From Glandiceps talaboti (taxonomy: Eukaryota > Hemichordata > Enteropneusta > Spengelidae), in the NCBI RefSeq assembly GCF_964340395.1, contig NC_135564.1:4116861-4180860 (forward strand): a stretch of 64,000 nt of DNA, written 5' to 3'. Both the position numbers and the translations under genes were made by a program. Below the pieces are notes generated by a model that was given only the letters and a program-made list of their open reading frames with translations, did not search any database and was not told the DNA's origin. The number at the start of each line of letters is the position of its first letter. Position 1 is the first letter of the stretch. Of the stretch, positions 27,101-37,039 are shown piece by piece.

Positions 27101-28727
27101 TCTATATATAGTTGCATGGCAGAATTTGCCAATTGGGTTATGCATCATCAACGATATTTTAACACAATATTTAATCGAACACTTAATACATGTACTAGAT
27201 ATGATCATAAACATTAATATGTTTTTGTCTGTGCATATACATTTCGTATCATTAACAGAATGGACGGAGTGGTCAGAATGGACACCCTGCACTATGACAT
27301 GTGATGCGCCATTGAGACAAAAACAAAGGGAATGTGAAGGGTTCGGTGCCGACTGTGAGGGCGATGCAGTAGAAACGATACAATGTATCGATACAACTAG
27401 ACACGATTTGTGTCCACCAGGTTTGATATAGACTTATTCTTGTTGATGTAGTTAATAACTGGTCCTTTAACGAAATCTTGCCATCCTAGTCACCAATATT
27501 GACATTGAACCTGAAATTTGGGAGGGTTTACGATATTATAAAGAGAACTTTGTAAAGTGTGTTTGTGTGGGGGGGGGGGGGAGGGGGTCCGAGGATGTCA
27601 TGCTCAAGGAAATGGTTGAAGAGTGTGAAGAATTTCAGCTTTAAACGGATGGATTAGAATTAAAACTTAGACGTGAAAATCAGATGTCTGACACAGCTAT
27701 ATATACAAGTTGGTCCAATAATCCTGTTAGTTGTAATCCTTGTGTCTCCACTGACCCAGATACCACTATATTGAGAACCTTGGACTTGAACCTTGACCTT
27801 CATATCAAAACTCCAAGTACACGTCATTGTGGATGCAAGTATATGTGATGTAACACGTTTCAGGTTCTTGTTCATTCCCTGTTCTCTCTTCTTCTTTTTT
27901 TTCTCTCTCTCTCTCTCAAGTGGACGGTGGTTGGAGTGTTTGGTCGTTCTGGTCTGACGACTGCAGTGTAACCTGCGACCAAGGTGTCAAAGTTAGAAAG
28001 CGAAAATGTAACAATCCTCCACAGTCTGGACAAGGTGAAGGTACGGAAAACAATTATTTCAAAGTAATATCTATTAAAGTAATAGTTGTTTTAGTGATTC
28101 TGGTAATGAATGTTTATTGTGTATATACGAGATTGTAGTATCATAAGTTGAAAAAAGTTTTGCCACAACTATGGTGTTAAATATCACTTGTAAGTGTCAC
28201 AGTTTTTACTCTCTCGCTGTAAAATGTATATAAAGTCATCTCTTCGAGACAGGAATAACAATCGATTTTCCGGTTTTCAAGATTCATGTATTATTGTTCT
28301 TGATATTTGATTCATTCAGACTGCAAGGGTAAAGCAAAGGACACGAAAGGCTGTCTTACACATGTATTATGTCCAGTGAATGGAACTTGGTCTGTATGGA
28401 CAGACTGGGCAGACTGCAGTGTGACCTGTGGAGAGGGCAAAGGTCATAGGTCGAGGGAATGTACCCCGCCGAAACACGGTGGACATGAATGTGAAGGACC
28501 AAGTGAAGAAGATGGTGTTTGTATGCTAATGGACTGTCCTTTACCAACACTTTCTCCAGGTAAATGTATATCTGTATGCATGTATGCGTGTTGTGTATGT
28601 ACGTATGCGTACGTACGTACGTACGTACATACATACATACATACATACATACATACATACATACATACATACATACATACATGCTTGCTTGCTTGTCTGC
28701 CTACCTGCCTACCTGTCTGTCTGTCTG

Positions 28728-28764
<37 letters not shown>

Positions 28765-28779
28765 GCCTGCCTGCCTGCC

Positions 28780-28861
<82 letters not shown>

Positions 28862-31628
28862 GCTTGCTGGCTGGCTGTCTGTCGGGATGTCGGGATGTCT
28901 GTCTGTCGGGATGTCTGTTGAGTACCTCAGATAACATATTACTTAAACTAGGTAGTCACATATACTACAATGGAAATCAATTGAATAAGAACAAACTCTT
29001 CTGGTTCAATTAAAAATCTTACATCGCTACTATTGTCTGGCTTGACACAAATCGTACTAACATTACTATCATTGTCTGGTTTGACAAAAAATCTTACCAA
29101 TATTGCTAGGTGTGATATGTCATTCTATCGTCTGGTGTATTTAAAGTCATTAATATAGTGTTTCTTTTATCACCTGGCGTAACACAATTCTCACTAACAT
29201 TGTTAAATTTTCGCGCTCTACCATACTGATTACCTTAGCAGACCATCGCCAAATCATAGAATGTAACAATTGTGTCATGTTAGACGATAAGGTGGGGTAA
29301 TGTTAGCAAATTAGATGAAAGCGATTTATACAACATCAGTATAATTGAATATGACGTCAATTCCTTTCCTTTGACAATGCCAGCTTTGTGGCATTAACAC
29401 TATTCATAGCATGTATCACTGTCAATTATTTGTATTTGTACATGTTACAGACAGAAAGGTTACAATGTATAACACTCACACATATTGTCAATACTTTGTT
29501 TTGAATTAGATATTGTGTTGGCTCTCTGAACTAAAATATAGCTAATAGTTGCAATGTTTGTGGTATTGAAAGTGTCGTGCCTGGTATTACCTTAATTTAA
29601 TATCACTTTAGTGAAACAAATTTGTAGATACACTCACTCAGGTCACTATAGACTCCTAAATAAGCACCGAGGCTCAAGGAGACGTTTTCAAAGTGATGTA
29701 ACTAATCAATATTGACCAGACTGAATTATTGACAAAACAGTGATTTTGATTGTATTTCTCATGAACAGTTTTGCTTATAAGCGTAAACTAGTTTCTTTGT
29801 ATACATGTGGAATATATTCATACATGTTTACGTATTGCATTTTTCAGATGTGCTACAGAAATTACAGGTGAACGTAGAAAGTAAGTCATCCCTCAGTTTT
29901 TTATTAAGCAACCAGGCCAGTCATTCTTCCACTAATCTCCTCATAGGGGGTGTGATGTTGGGGGGGGGGGGGGGTGCCGTACGTTGCCACACCGAAACCT
30001 GGTCGTTTTACAATGATACATCTTTGGTGCTGGTTGCGTTCCAATATTGTTTATTTCAATTGCACTTTAGATTTCAATTCTATTTCTTTGACATTTATCA
30101 ATATCATTACACTAAAACTACACCATTCTTAGTTAATAGTTAGTGGGGGTGGGGAGTGGGGTGAAATCCAGGGGTTACCGTACAAATTTCTGAAATAGAG
30201 GTCAAAACCAAAAAAAACTTTTGTCATTTTGGAATCCAATATGGCCGCCAAATTATACTGTGTAATATAACTCTGTGGGGAAAACAAAAGACCGACAAGA
30301 CGTGATAGTGGGCCCCAAACTGTCTCGTTTTATCCAAAAAGGGCAAGAAATTAAACAAACTTTCATGTTTCAAAGTTTGGAGAAAATTTACGAACTTTTA
30401 TTCACAAGTAATATTCGGTCTCATATAGGCGCAGACTACCTTAAATCATACAATATATGGTAAAACATATGTAGTGCGTGATGACTTAGAAATAGAAACT
30501 ACCAAATTGTAAAAGAAGTCCCGATATTGCTAAAATCTCCATCTATTCACGACGGGTGACATCATCATATCATGGAAATGAATTTCTGCTTTGAATTGCA
30601 ATTATTCAACAGCGATCGACAATAATTTGATGAAGTCGGCAGGTGATGACGTAGCAATGGCATGTACAAATATGGAAGCTGTACAGAATCTGTATCCAGA
30701 CGCCTTGGTTTCATGGGAGAAAAATCAAGAACCAGTTGTCTTGGACGGAACAAGACTCTGGTTGGATAGGGGAGCTTTAGGTAAACTTCAAATCCTTTAC
30801 TGTTGCTTTTTGTTGATGTTGATACTACTATGATTGTTGTTGTTATTTGGGTGTTGTTGCTATGGTGACGAATGTGACGATGATGATGATGGTGGTGGTG
30901 GTGGTGGTGGTGGTGGTGGTGGTGGTGGTATCTCTGATTTAGTGAAAGTTGTGTTCCAAATTTTGACGACATTGGGTTCAACAAGTTCTTAACAAAATAC
31001 AAAAGAGGACTTGGCATATGTTGTTTCACAATGAGTTTTCAAGTCGGAGGCCTTGATAAAATTGTTTTATTTATGAATTTAAAAATCCAAAATAAATACC
31101 CAATCCTCATCCATATGGCCACTCTAATAAACTCTGAGATAACATCAATGCTCATGCGCTGCATTCTCAGAGTTCTCACATATCTCACCGAAAAATGTAA
31201 AAAAAAAAATGACTTCATTCTTGAAATTGTCAAACTATGTCTTTAATTTGATACGCTTTCATATGCACAAATTACTGGAAACCTCGTAGATAATACATTT
31301 TCCTCTAATAATTATTCAAATATTATTTCCATTTCTTACAGTGTTCAAAAATGTACTAAACGAAGATTGTGGTGTTTATATATGTAAGCTAGATTTTGGA
31401 GGTGTTGAGAAAGTCGTTGCTACTTTCTATGCATTATCAGGTAAGTTTTGCATTAGTTTCTTCACGCATATCTTACTTATACATTACAATTTATTTCGTG
31501 TTAGATTCCTTGACCTGCCCACAGGGAAACGTATTATTCCTTAGTTGTTGCTTTCATAAAATAAACTATCATACGAATCCTGCTACTATAAATGTATCAA
31601 TATACGCTGTATACAATTACAGCATACA

Positions 31629-31713
<85 letters not shown>

Positions 31714-31907
31714 GTATATATATAGTTATATATCAAAAATGTATCTATATCTGTATCTATATATATATATATCCGTATCTGTATATCTATATCTATATCT
31801 ATCTATCTATATATCTGTATCTATAAATATATATATATATACATGTATCTATATCTGTTTCTGTATCTATATCTATCGTTATATCTGTATCTGTATCTAT
31901 ATCTATA

Positions 31908-31988
<81 letters not shown>

Positions 31989-33482
31989 CTGCATCTATAT
32001 CCTATACATGTATCTATCTCGGTTCTTACTTTTAATTCGCAGTAAAAACAAATGAAGCCAGTATTAGAGTGAGACAAGAGGAAGATTTACAATTGGTATG
32101 TAATGGTGCGTCGTTAGGTTTACTTTTCACCGACAGCGTCATGTCATGGCTAAAGGATGGCGAAGTATTCAAGAACTATGGAGGAATTACACCACAAGAG
32201 GTCAGTAGGTCACGTTTGACACGTCACATATACGTAATATATATTAAAATTAAACTATGTTACATTACAAAAAGTACAGATTTGGTTTACAAATAATTGA
32301 AAAGACACTAGACAATAGACAAAATCAGCTGTCATACAGGGGAGCAAATTGTATTTATCAGACTTGTTCTTTACAATGGAAATCTGTTGAGACGAAACAA
32401 ATAACCGTCTGGCTCGATAAATATTAATTTTATCGTCAGCTCAAGATATTTGTGGAGCCAGCAGGCGATGAATTGTGTCATGCCATACGACATTTTTTTC
32501 CATTTATCAAACATTCTTCCTCGCCGGGAACATTTTTGAGTCTTTAAGGCAATATTAAAACGAGCACGTCATTGGGGTTACCTAAATTGATAACGTATTT
32601 CTATTGTTCAGGCCAATGTCGAATTTGTACCGAGTGTAACTAAGGACTATGAGGGCGTATGGACTTGTCAAATACAAGATGACGCTACGGGTAGAAAGTG
32701 GACAACCAACGTCATTAACATTCAAGGTTGGTAGTACATCATATCAAAAGACAATACATAACAACTGAAAGAATAAATAGGCGAATACTAGGAGTAATCG
32801 TGTTAGAACGCTGGAGATAAAATATGGATGAAACCAGACATATGGTAACAGCCCCTCCATTAAATACAAGATATAAGAAACAAGAAAACTGTATTATCTG
32901 CCGTGAGAAATATTATAGTGATGTGGTTTCCTGCATTTTAATGCTGTACAGAAGAGTAAAGTATAAAAAAGTAGACATGTTATATACTGTATTTTAAAAC
33001 CAAATAACAATCCACAAAATCCAGAATGCACAGTTAAAATACACAGAGTACAAACGACAGAAATGTCCCATTAAAATCTGATAAAGATTGAAGCTGCAAA
33101 AACTATAACGATGAGCGAAGGCGTCTTCTTAAATGAACGAATGGTGATTTCGCGTTGACTATTCACCATGTACAGCGTTCGTAGCATGAAGGATGAGTAC
33201 TGTCCAAGAGTTGAGGCTTGCATTTAATTCAAATATAATGAATAATAATGTTATCTCTTTGTTTCTTTCCCACAGTTATACCCCCTAAAGGTAAGTCAGA
33301 CAGTAAATCTTTTCTTGAAAGAGGTTATTCGCGTTCTTGAATTTGAATACACGTTTGATACGCACCATGCGTTTATTCAATCCATAAATGAAATTGGATT
33401 TGTTGAAGGACTGTATGACGTCACAGCTTGAACTGTTTTCATGTATGTCAGCTAAAAGGGACATGAACTGAGTTTGAACTGA

Positions 33483-33519
<37 letters not shown>

Positions 33520-35256
33520 GTTTGTTTGTTTGTTTGTTTGTTTGTTTGTTTGTTTTTGGGGGATAGGTAATTTTTCTGTATGATAAAATCTACTAGTGCA
33601 TCTTATACTTACTGAAGTACTCATTATTGTTATAATAATGGTACCCCATTTTATGTTATGCCTTGAAAATTGTTTGGTTCCGGTTACATAACCCCCACCT
33701 CCTAGTTTGTCACGCCGACCCTACACTCTTTTTTTACGTGTTCGAGAAAAAAAAAGATAAAATCGCGAAAATTGTGTGGTGTCGCTAGAAACAGTGGATG
33801 CGGCAACTTACATAAACTTAAAAAGACAATATAAAACTTAAAACTGTAATAAATAAATCTCCCTACCCCACCTCTTCTAAAATTGAGGGTAATCGGAACC
33901 ACGCATTTTTCTTGTTAGGCCTGTACAACGTCAGAAGTGGGGTTTTTTTCGATCGTAGGCATGCATCGTAATCTCTGAGACGTATAGATTACTAAATTTT
34001 ATGTTATATTCAGCTGCGTAGAAAGTTCCATAAACTCAGTTTAAATCACTTTGAACTCAGTTTAAATCACTTTGATGTAGTCAGTTACACAACTCTATTG
34101 CTGTGGTAATGCGTGTCTCTCCAAGTTTTATTTTCTACCCTTGTTCTCTAACTTCATCTTCCATTGTCTCTTCAAATCACTAGGTATGGGTGAACTGGTT
34201 GTCGAGAATGCGAAAGGAAACCTGGGAGTCGCAGGAGGAATTGCAGGCGCCCTTTGTCTTCTTCTCATAGTTTTAGCTGTCATCATGTTCGTAACATGCA
34301 GGCAAGTTACTAGAACATCTCTAGAACACAATCTTTTTGACATGATTTGATTTATTATGGGTTTATGTGACAAACCTCTAAATCACAACACACGTTTTGG
34401 ATTGCGATAGTAAATAGGGACAGAATCTATGACGTTGGCACACTACCATCGAAATACGAAACATCGATGAATTCAAAACGTAAATACTATTAAACTCAGT
34501 CTCTTAGTTTTGAATGGTCCAAACGGATAACAAAGAAAGTGGAAACGTAAAGGAAAGTACGCATATGGTAACTTATTTACGCCATTTTTAGGAAAGTATG
34601 CACATTGTAAAAAGAGTTGTCCGTAAACAAAGCCTGACATCATCAGCGAGTCTGACGTTTTCCTTTCATTTTTACGATGAAAATCGTACCTATTTCATGT
34701 TTGAAGATATCTGTCGAACCAATGTCATATTTAAATATTTACTAATAAATTCAGTCTCTTAGTTATGAATGGTCCAAATAAAACATTTAACGGAAAACAA
34801 AGAAAGTGGAAACGTAAATAATTTATTTAAGTATTTTCACTTGAATAAAAAGCTTATATATAAAATAAACTCAGTTTGTGCCACTTAAATATGTTTCATG
34901 CATAGCTTGGAACGCCCTGATTATCAATTAATGTTCGCAGAAATGCTAATTTTAAGTTCACTCTTCTTTTTTTTAAATCTAGGAAGAAGCTAAAAAAGGG
35001 AAGCGACAAAAACAGAAGTAAACCACAGTCCTTTGCAAAACAAGTGAAATCCTCGCGTATGTCTGTTGCAAAACAAAAGAAGTCTTTGTCTCCGTCCTTT
35101 GCAAAACTTAAGAAATCTCCTCCATCATACTCAAACGATGACTCCTACTACTACGATGATGGTGATGATGAGTACAGCGATGATTACGAGTACTATACGG
35201 ATGACGATAAAGATTATTATTACGGCGATGATCTCTCGGACTACTCACTATACTGA
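23084..35256 (+). CDS. Gene A (whole model): 6xTSP1 - 2xIg - TM receptor-like protein
   Basis: Spliced model of 17 exons: 23084-23129, 23702-23743, 24222-24422, 25180-25392, 25875-25889, 26760-26933, 27259-27420, 27921-28034, 28320-28559, 29848-29880, 30613-30780, 31342-31440, 32043-32200, 32612-32726, 33276-33290, 34184-34301, 34983-35256. The exons total 2187 nt, giving 728 codons plus stop with no internal stop. Approximate residues: signal peptide 1-16, linker to 29, TSP1-1 30-96, TSP1-2 97-167, micro-exon 168-172, TSP1-3 173-230, TSP1-4 231-284, TSP1-5 285-342, TSP1-6 343-402, hinge 403-413, Ig1 414-502, Ig2 503-593, stalk 594-598, TM about 612-637, cytoplasmic tail 638-728. TSP1 and Ig domains are adhesion/ligand-binding modules, so a cell-surface adhesion or recognition role is inferred; no ligand is evident. 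All introns are phase 1 except the Ig2 intron (phase 0) and the post-TM intron (phase 2, GC-AG). I know no named family with this exact domain order. UNC5 has Ig-Ig-TSP-TSP, the reverse order. Confidence 0.85.
23702..23743 (+). CDS. Gene A exon 2: N-terminal linker
   Basis: 42-nt phase 1-1 exon after a TTTCAG acceptor, donor CG|GTAGGT. Encodes [14 protein letters not shown]. It aligns without gaps to gene B exon 2 ([14 protein letters not shown]), sharing SF-AV--Q---N. A 63-codon ORF overlaps it in another frame and is a shadow. Confidence 0.75.
24114..24178 (+). repeat. (CT)n tract before gene A exon 3
   Basis: About 33 CT units ending 43 nt before the acceptor; could extend the polypyrimidine tract. 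Confidence 0.97.
24222..24422 (+). CDS. Gene A exon 3: TSP1 domain 1
   Basis: 201-nt phase 1-1 exon. Starts [17 protein letters not shown], the W-x-x-W-x-x-C start of a TSP1 repeat, and ends near CYESICNG. The acceptor lies 43 nt after a (CT)n tract. Same length as gene B exon 3. Confidence 0.88.
25180..25392 (+). CDS. Gene A exon 4: TSP1 domain 2
   Basis: 213-nt phase 1-1 exon, TTTCAG acceptor, donor CCCA|GTAAGT. Encodes [12 protein letters not shown] then [15 protein letters not shown] and ends ECFDECP. It is an atypical TSP1 repeat with a longer C-terminal loop. Gene B exon 4 has the same length and the shared string [10 protein letters not shown]. Confidence 0.88.
25465..25760 (+). repeat. 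Dispersed repeat family M2, copy 2 (gene A intron 4)
   Basis: Contains aatccaatatggccgcgg, gaaaacgagacagtgaaccc and gctttcatatggcaaagttt. Confidence 0.65.
25875..25889 (+). CDS. Gene A exon 5: 15-nt micro-exon (KSDTK)
   Basis: Five-codon exon between acceptor TTTATTTCAG and donor AAG|GTAAGA, phase 1-1, so inclusion or skipping both keep the frame. No counterpart was found in gene B. Supported only by good splice sites and phase. Confidence 0.55.
26760..26933 (+). CDS. Gene A exon 6: TSP1 domain 3
   Basis: 174-nt phase 1-1 exon, acceptor ATTTCAG, donor AAAG|GTAAAT. Encodes [18 protein letters not shown], then [10 protein letters not shown], and ends [10 protein letters not shown]: a complete TSP1 domain in one exon. 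No positional match in gene B. Confidence 0.88.
27259..27420 (+). CDS. Gene A exon 7: TSP1 domain 4
   Basis: 162-nt phase 1-1 exon, acceptor TTAACAG, donor CCAG|GTTTGA. Encodes [14 protein letters not shown], then QKQRECEG, and ends DLCPP. Single-exon TSP1 without a positional counterpart in gene B. Confidence 0.87.
27921..28034 (+). CDS. Gene A exon 8: TSP1 domain 5, first half
   Basis: Begins [19 protein letters not shown] after a CT-rich acceptor and runs to [12 protein letters not shown]. Two phase-1 donors are possible: CAAG|GTGAAG (28034) or GAAG|GTACGG (28040); the difference is two codons and both keep the frame. The domain finishes in the next exon. Confidence 0.83.
28320..28559 (+). 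CDS. Gene A exon 9: end of TSP1-5 plus TSP1-6
   Basis: 240-nt phase 1-1 exon. The first part ([14 protein letters not shown]) supplies the last three cysteines of domain 5. Then comes a full TSP1 domain ([19 protein letters not shown] to CPLPTLSP). Gene B has two exons of the same size and layout. Confidence 0.88.
28604..28925. repeat. (TACG)(TACA)n then (CTGT)n/(CTGC)n/(GGCT)n microsatellites
   Basis: Begins about 45 bp after the exon 9 donor of gene A. Makes long artefactual ORFs. Confidence 0.97.
29025..29180 (+). repeat. M4-related repeat (gene A intron 9)
   Basis: Diverged units tctggcttgacacaaatc and tctggtttgacaaaaaatct with taccaatattgctag. Confidence 0.55.
29848..29880 (+). CDS. 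Gene A exon 10: 33-nt hinge exon
   Basis: TTTTTCAG acceptor, donor AAA|GTAAGT, phase 1-1; encodes [11 protein letters not shown]. Gene B has a 33-nt exon in the same place ([11 protein letters not shown]). Short amphipathic linker between the TSP1 and Ig regions. Confidence 0.75.
30155..30390 (+). repeat. Dispersed repeat family M2, copy 3 (gene A intron 10)
   Basis: Contains ggggttaccgtacaaattt and ggaatccaatatggccgcca. A weaker relative lies at 31040-31280 (aaaatccaaaataaatac, catatggcc, gctttcatatg). Confidence 0.6.
30613..30780 (+). CDS. Gene A exon 11: Ig domain 1, first part
   Basis: 168-nt phase 1-1 exon. Holds the first Ig cysteine (VAMACTN) and the core tryptophan ([12 protein letters not shown]), ending RGAL. 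Same length and about the same spacing as gene B exon 11. Confidence 0.85.
30880..30930. repeat. (GAT)n(GGT)n microsatellite
   Basis: Just after gene A exon 11. In reverse it reads as a poly-His frame, an artefact. Confidence 0.96.
31342..31440 (+). CDS. Gene A exon 12: Ig domain 1, second part
   Basis: 99-nt phase 1-1 exon with the Ig signature [13 protein letters not shown] (D-x-G-x-Y-x-C), ending in strand G (VVATFYALS). The extra Cys before GVY is also in gene B (RDCGVYIC). Confidence 0.85.
31630..31995. repeat. (TA)n and (TATC)n microsatellites
   Basis: Two (TA)n blocks (31630-31710 and 31908-31984) with (TATC/TGTATC) between, ending about 50 bp before gene A exon 13. Confidence 0.97.
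32043..32200 (+). CDS. Gene A exon 13: Ig domain 2, first part
   Basis: 158-nt exon, phase 1 in, phase 0 out (donor GAG|GTCAGT). Contains [14 protein letters not shown] and the core Trp in [12 protein letters not shown], ending TPQE. Gene B exon 13 is also 158 nt. Confidence 0.86.
32612..32726 (+). CDS. Gene A exon 14: Ig domain 2, second part
   Basis: 115-nt exon, phase 0 in, phase 1 out. Contains [14 protein letters not shown], the second conserved Ig cysteine, and the final strand WTTNVINI. Gene B exon 14 is the same size ([12 protein letters not shown]). Confidence 0.86.
33276..33290 (+). CDS. Gene A exon 15: stalk micro-exon (VIPPK)
   Basis: 15-nt phase 1-1 micro-exon, acceptor TTTCCCACAG, donor AAAG|GTAAGT. 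It corresponds to the duplicated 21-nt stalk exons of gene B (VILDTVK and VIPDPVK). Confidence 0.7.
33484..33556. repeat. (GTT)n(GTTT)n microsatellite
   Basis: Simple repeat in gene A intron 15. Confidence 0.96.
33675..33900. mobile_element. MITE family M1, copy 2 (in gene A intron 15)
   Basis: ggttccggttac ... gtaatcggaacc terminal inverted repeats; internally deleted relative to the other two copies. Confidence 0.72.
34184..34301 (+). CDS. Gene A exon 16: transmembrane segment
   Basis: 118-nt exon, phase 1 in, phase 2 out. Encodes a short extracellular stretch and a 26-residue hydrophobic helix beginning [20 protein letters not shown] and ending in TC, followed by Arg/Lys. The downstream donor is CAG|GCAAGT, a GC-AG intron. 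The in-frame read-through soon hits a stop at 34348, and the Arg codon is completed correctly by exon 17. Confidence 0.85.
34470..34840 (+). repeat. Direct repeat of about 80 bp in the GC-AG intron
   Basis: ctcagtctcttagttttgaa (34496) recurs as ttcagtctcttagttatgaa (34749), each followed by atggtccaaa and acaaagaaagtggaaacgta. Confidence 0.75.
34983..35256 (+). CDS. Gene A exon 17: cytoplasmic tail and stop
   Basis: After acceptor TTTAAATCTAG the frame continues [14 protein letters not shown] Lys/Ser-rich half (two SFAK motifs, net basic) is followed by a 40-residue Asp/Tyr half ([31 protein letters not shown]) ending at TGA 35254-35256. No ITAM spacing is seen. Charge segregation parallels the gene B tail, although the sequences differ. 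Confidence 0.82.
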
Positions 35257-35564
35257 ATTCGAACGCCTTGGTGACTCTTCGAGGTTGGAGTTTGAGAAGA
35301 GTCTATCGGACTCGTGTCTGGATGACTGTGAACTATGGTCAATTGATTCTGGCAATTTTCCTTTTTGTTCGATATGTTATGGAATCATGATTCTTATCCA
35401 CCCACGTCGCGTCCTTCAACAAAGAGTCAATTATATGAAAGATATTTTTTTCAACCTTCATTTTTGTGCTGGTAGTTTTATGTTGTCTCGGGCGTTGGAC
35501 AGGTCGTGTTCTGTCCCGGAACCACAAACTGTAAAACATTCATTAATTTCCGAGCGAGACCCAA

Positions 35565-36020
35565 AATAGAATATTGATGTATATGGTGTTGATTTAAAAA
35601 AGTAGGGAGTTGGGCGTACTTGTTTTATCTATAAGAACACTAGAGATCTAAGAGGATGTAAAATTTCCTACGTCAGCACTTTGAAGAAACGAGCCACTGA
35701 ATGTTAACTTTTAAAGTCACGTATTATCTGCATCTTATGAAAATGAAGACATGGTAATTTATATAAAGTATTGTCTATATTGCTTCATTGTTGAGATTGA
35801 AATGTTACCTACGACAAATTGTTAATGTCCACGTCAAAACGTACTTGAAACCGCCAACACTTTCTTAGAAATTCGCATACTTAGCAGATATCTCAGGGCC
35901 ATTCATCTTGTCACTTAGGACATTTTACATCCTCTTAGAGCTCTAGTGTTCTTATAGATAAAACAAGTACGCCTAACGCCCTACTTTTTTAATCAACACC
36001 ATATACATTAATATTCTATT
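35565..36020. mobile_element. Foldback element 3' of gene A
   Basis: Arms of about 100 bp: aatagaatattgatgtatat at 35565 and its near-exact complement ending atattctatt at 36020. The inner ends carry gaggatgtaaaattt / attttacatcctc. A third partial arm copy follows at 36030-36060. It begins about 310 bp after the stop codon, so may lie in the 3' UTR. Confidence 0.8.
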
Positions 36021-36060
36021 CAATACACTTGAGATCTAAGAGGATGTAAAATTTCCTACG

Positions 36061-37039
36061 TGCAAAGTGCTGACGTCATATATATCTGAGAAGGAAAGTT
36101 TTGATTTAAAGAATTACGGGCGGGTTCTCGTATTATGTCAATTCACCGACAATACTACTACTAACCGTCCTGATAATTTACTGTTGGCTTGCTAGGACAT
36201 ACATTTGTTTACTATTAAAAAATACCACAAACTAATAAACTGATATCAGTTGGTGTTCGTTGTCGTATGAACAAATAACAGAAATATTTGATGATACCAT
36301 TGCAATTTCGTATACGCTGTCAAAATGACCGTAATAACTTGAAACAGTATAGATCGAATTAGGAGGAATCGTCAATGCGCCGTTTGGAATCGTGTCGTTG
36401 CAAGTTCCATTGTTTACCACAGAAAATTACGGGAAAGTAGAAATCGAACATGTTGCACGCAGTGGATTGATTGGCTGATTCCCATTGTGACGCCAATATT
36501 TACATGACATATACGAACCAACCAGAGCATCTGGAATAAATCATGTGACAAGAATGTTTTTCATTCTATTCTAAGTTCGATTCTCGTATCCATCCATTCT
36601 TCTGCAGTGAATGGTTACCGCAACAAAAAAACCGGCTCGAAATTTGGCCATTTCACATCTCAGCAGGAAGGAATGTGGCAACGATTTCAGTTTTCCAGAC
36701 GTCGAATGCATAACACGTAATGTATGGAAATCTTTTAGACACGGAATTATCGGGATAGCAAAGGAAAGATGAGATATCGAAAAATGTTGATCTTGGGTTG
36801 TTCTGAGATTGTTCAAATTCGATAGATATTTCCAGTACATACCCGCAAATTCGAAATATACAGAAGACGGTAAACGATACAATAAATCTTTCAATCCCAC
36901 ACTGGTTTTAAAAATTCAGAATTTTAGTTGTGATAGAATGTTCATTTACGAAACGTGGCGTGTACTTTTTTATTAACCTCTTTGGACCGTAGAAATTGAA
37001 TAGTTGACCACAATTTGGTGAAAAAACTTTGAACTTTGA
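36061..37039. other. Intergenic A-B stretch with two - strand ORFs of unknown nature
   Basis: The - strand frames at 36232-36420 (NNGTCNDTIPNGALTIPPNS) and 36571-36900 (GLKDLLYRLPSSVYFEFAGM) have fairly protein-like composition. They lack start, splice or family support and may be old transposon fragments. Confidence 0.3.

Noticed and set aside
30565-31029. Minus-strand ORF with a poly-His run
   Set aside because: Antisense of the (GGT)n microsatellite and of gene A exon 11.
35066-35569. 167-codon ORF over the gene A tail
   Set aside because: A +1 shadow of exon 17 (Thr/Met-rich over the Asp/Tyr codons).
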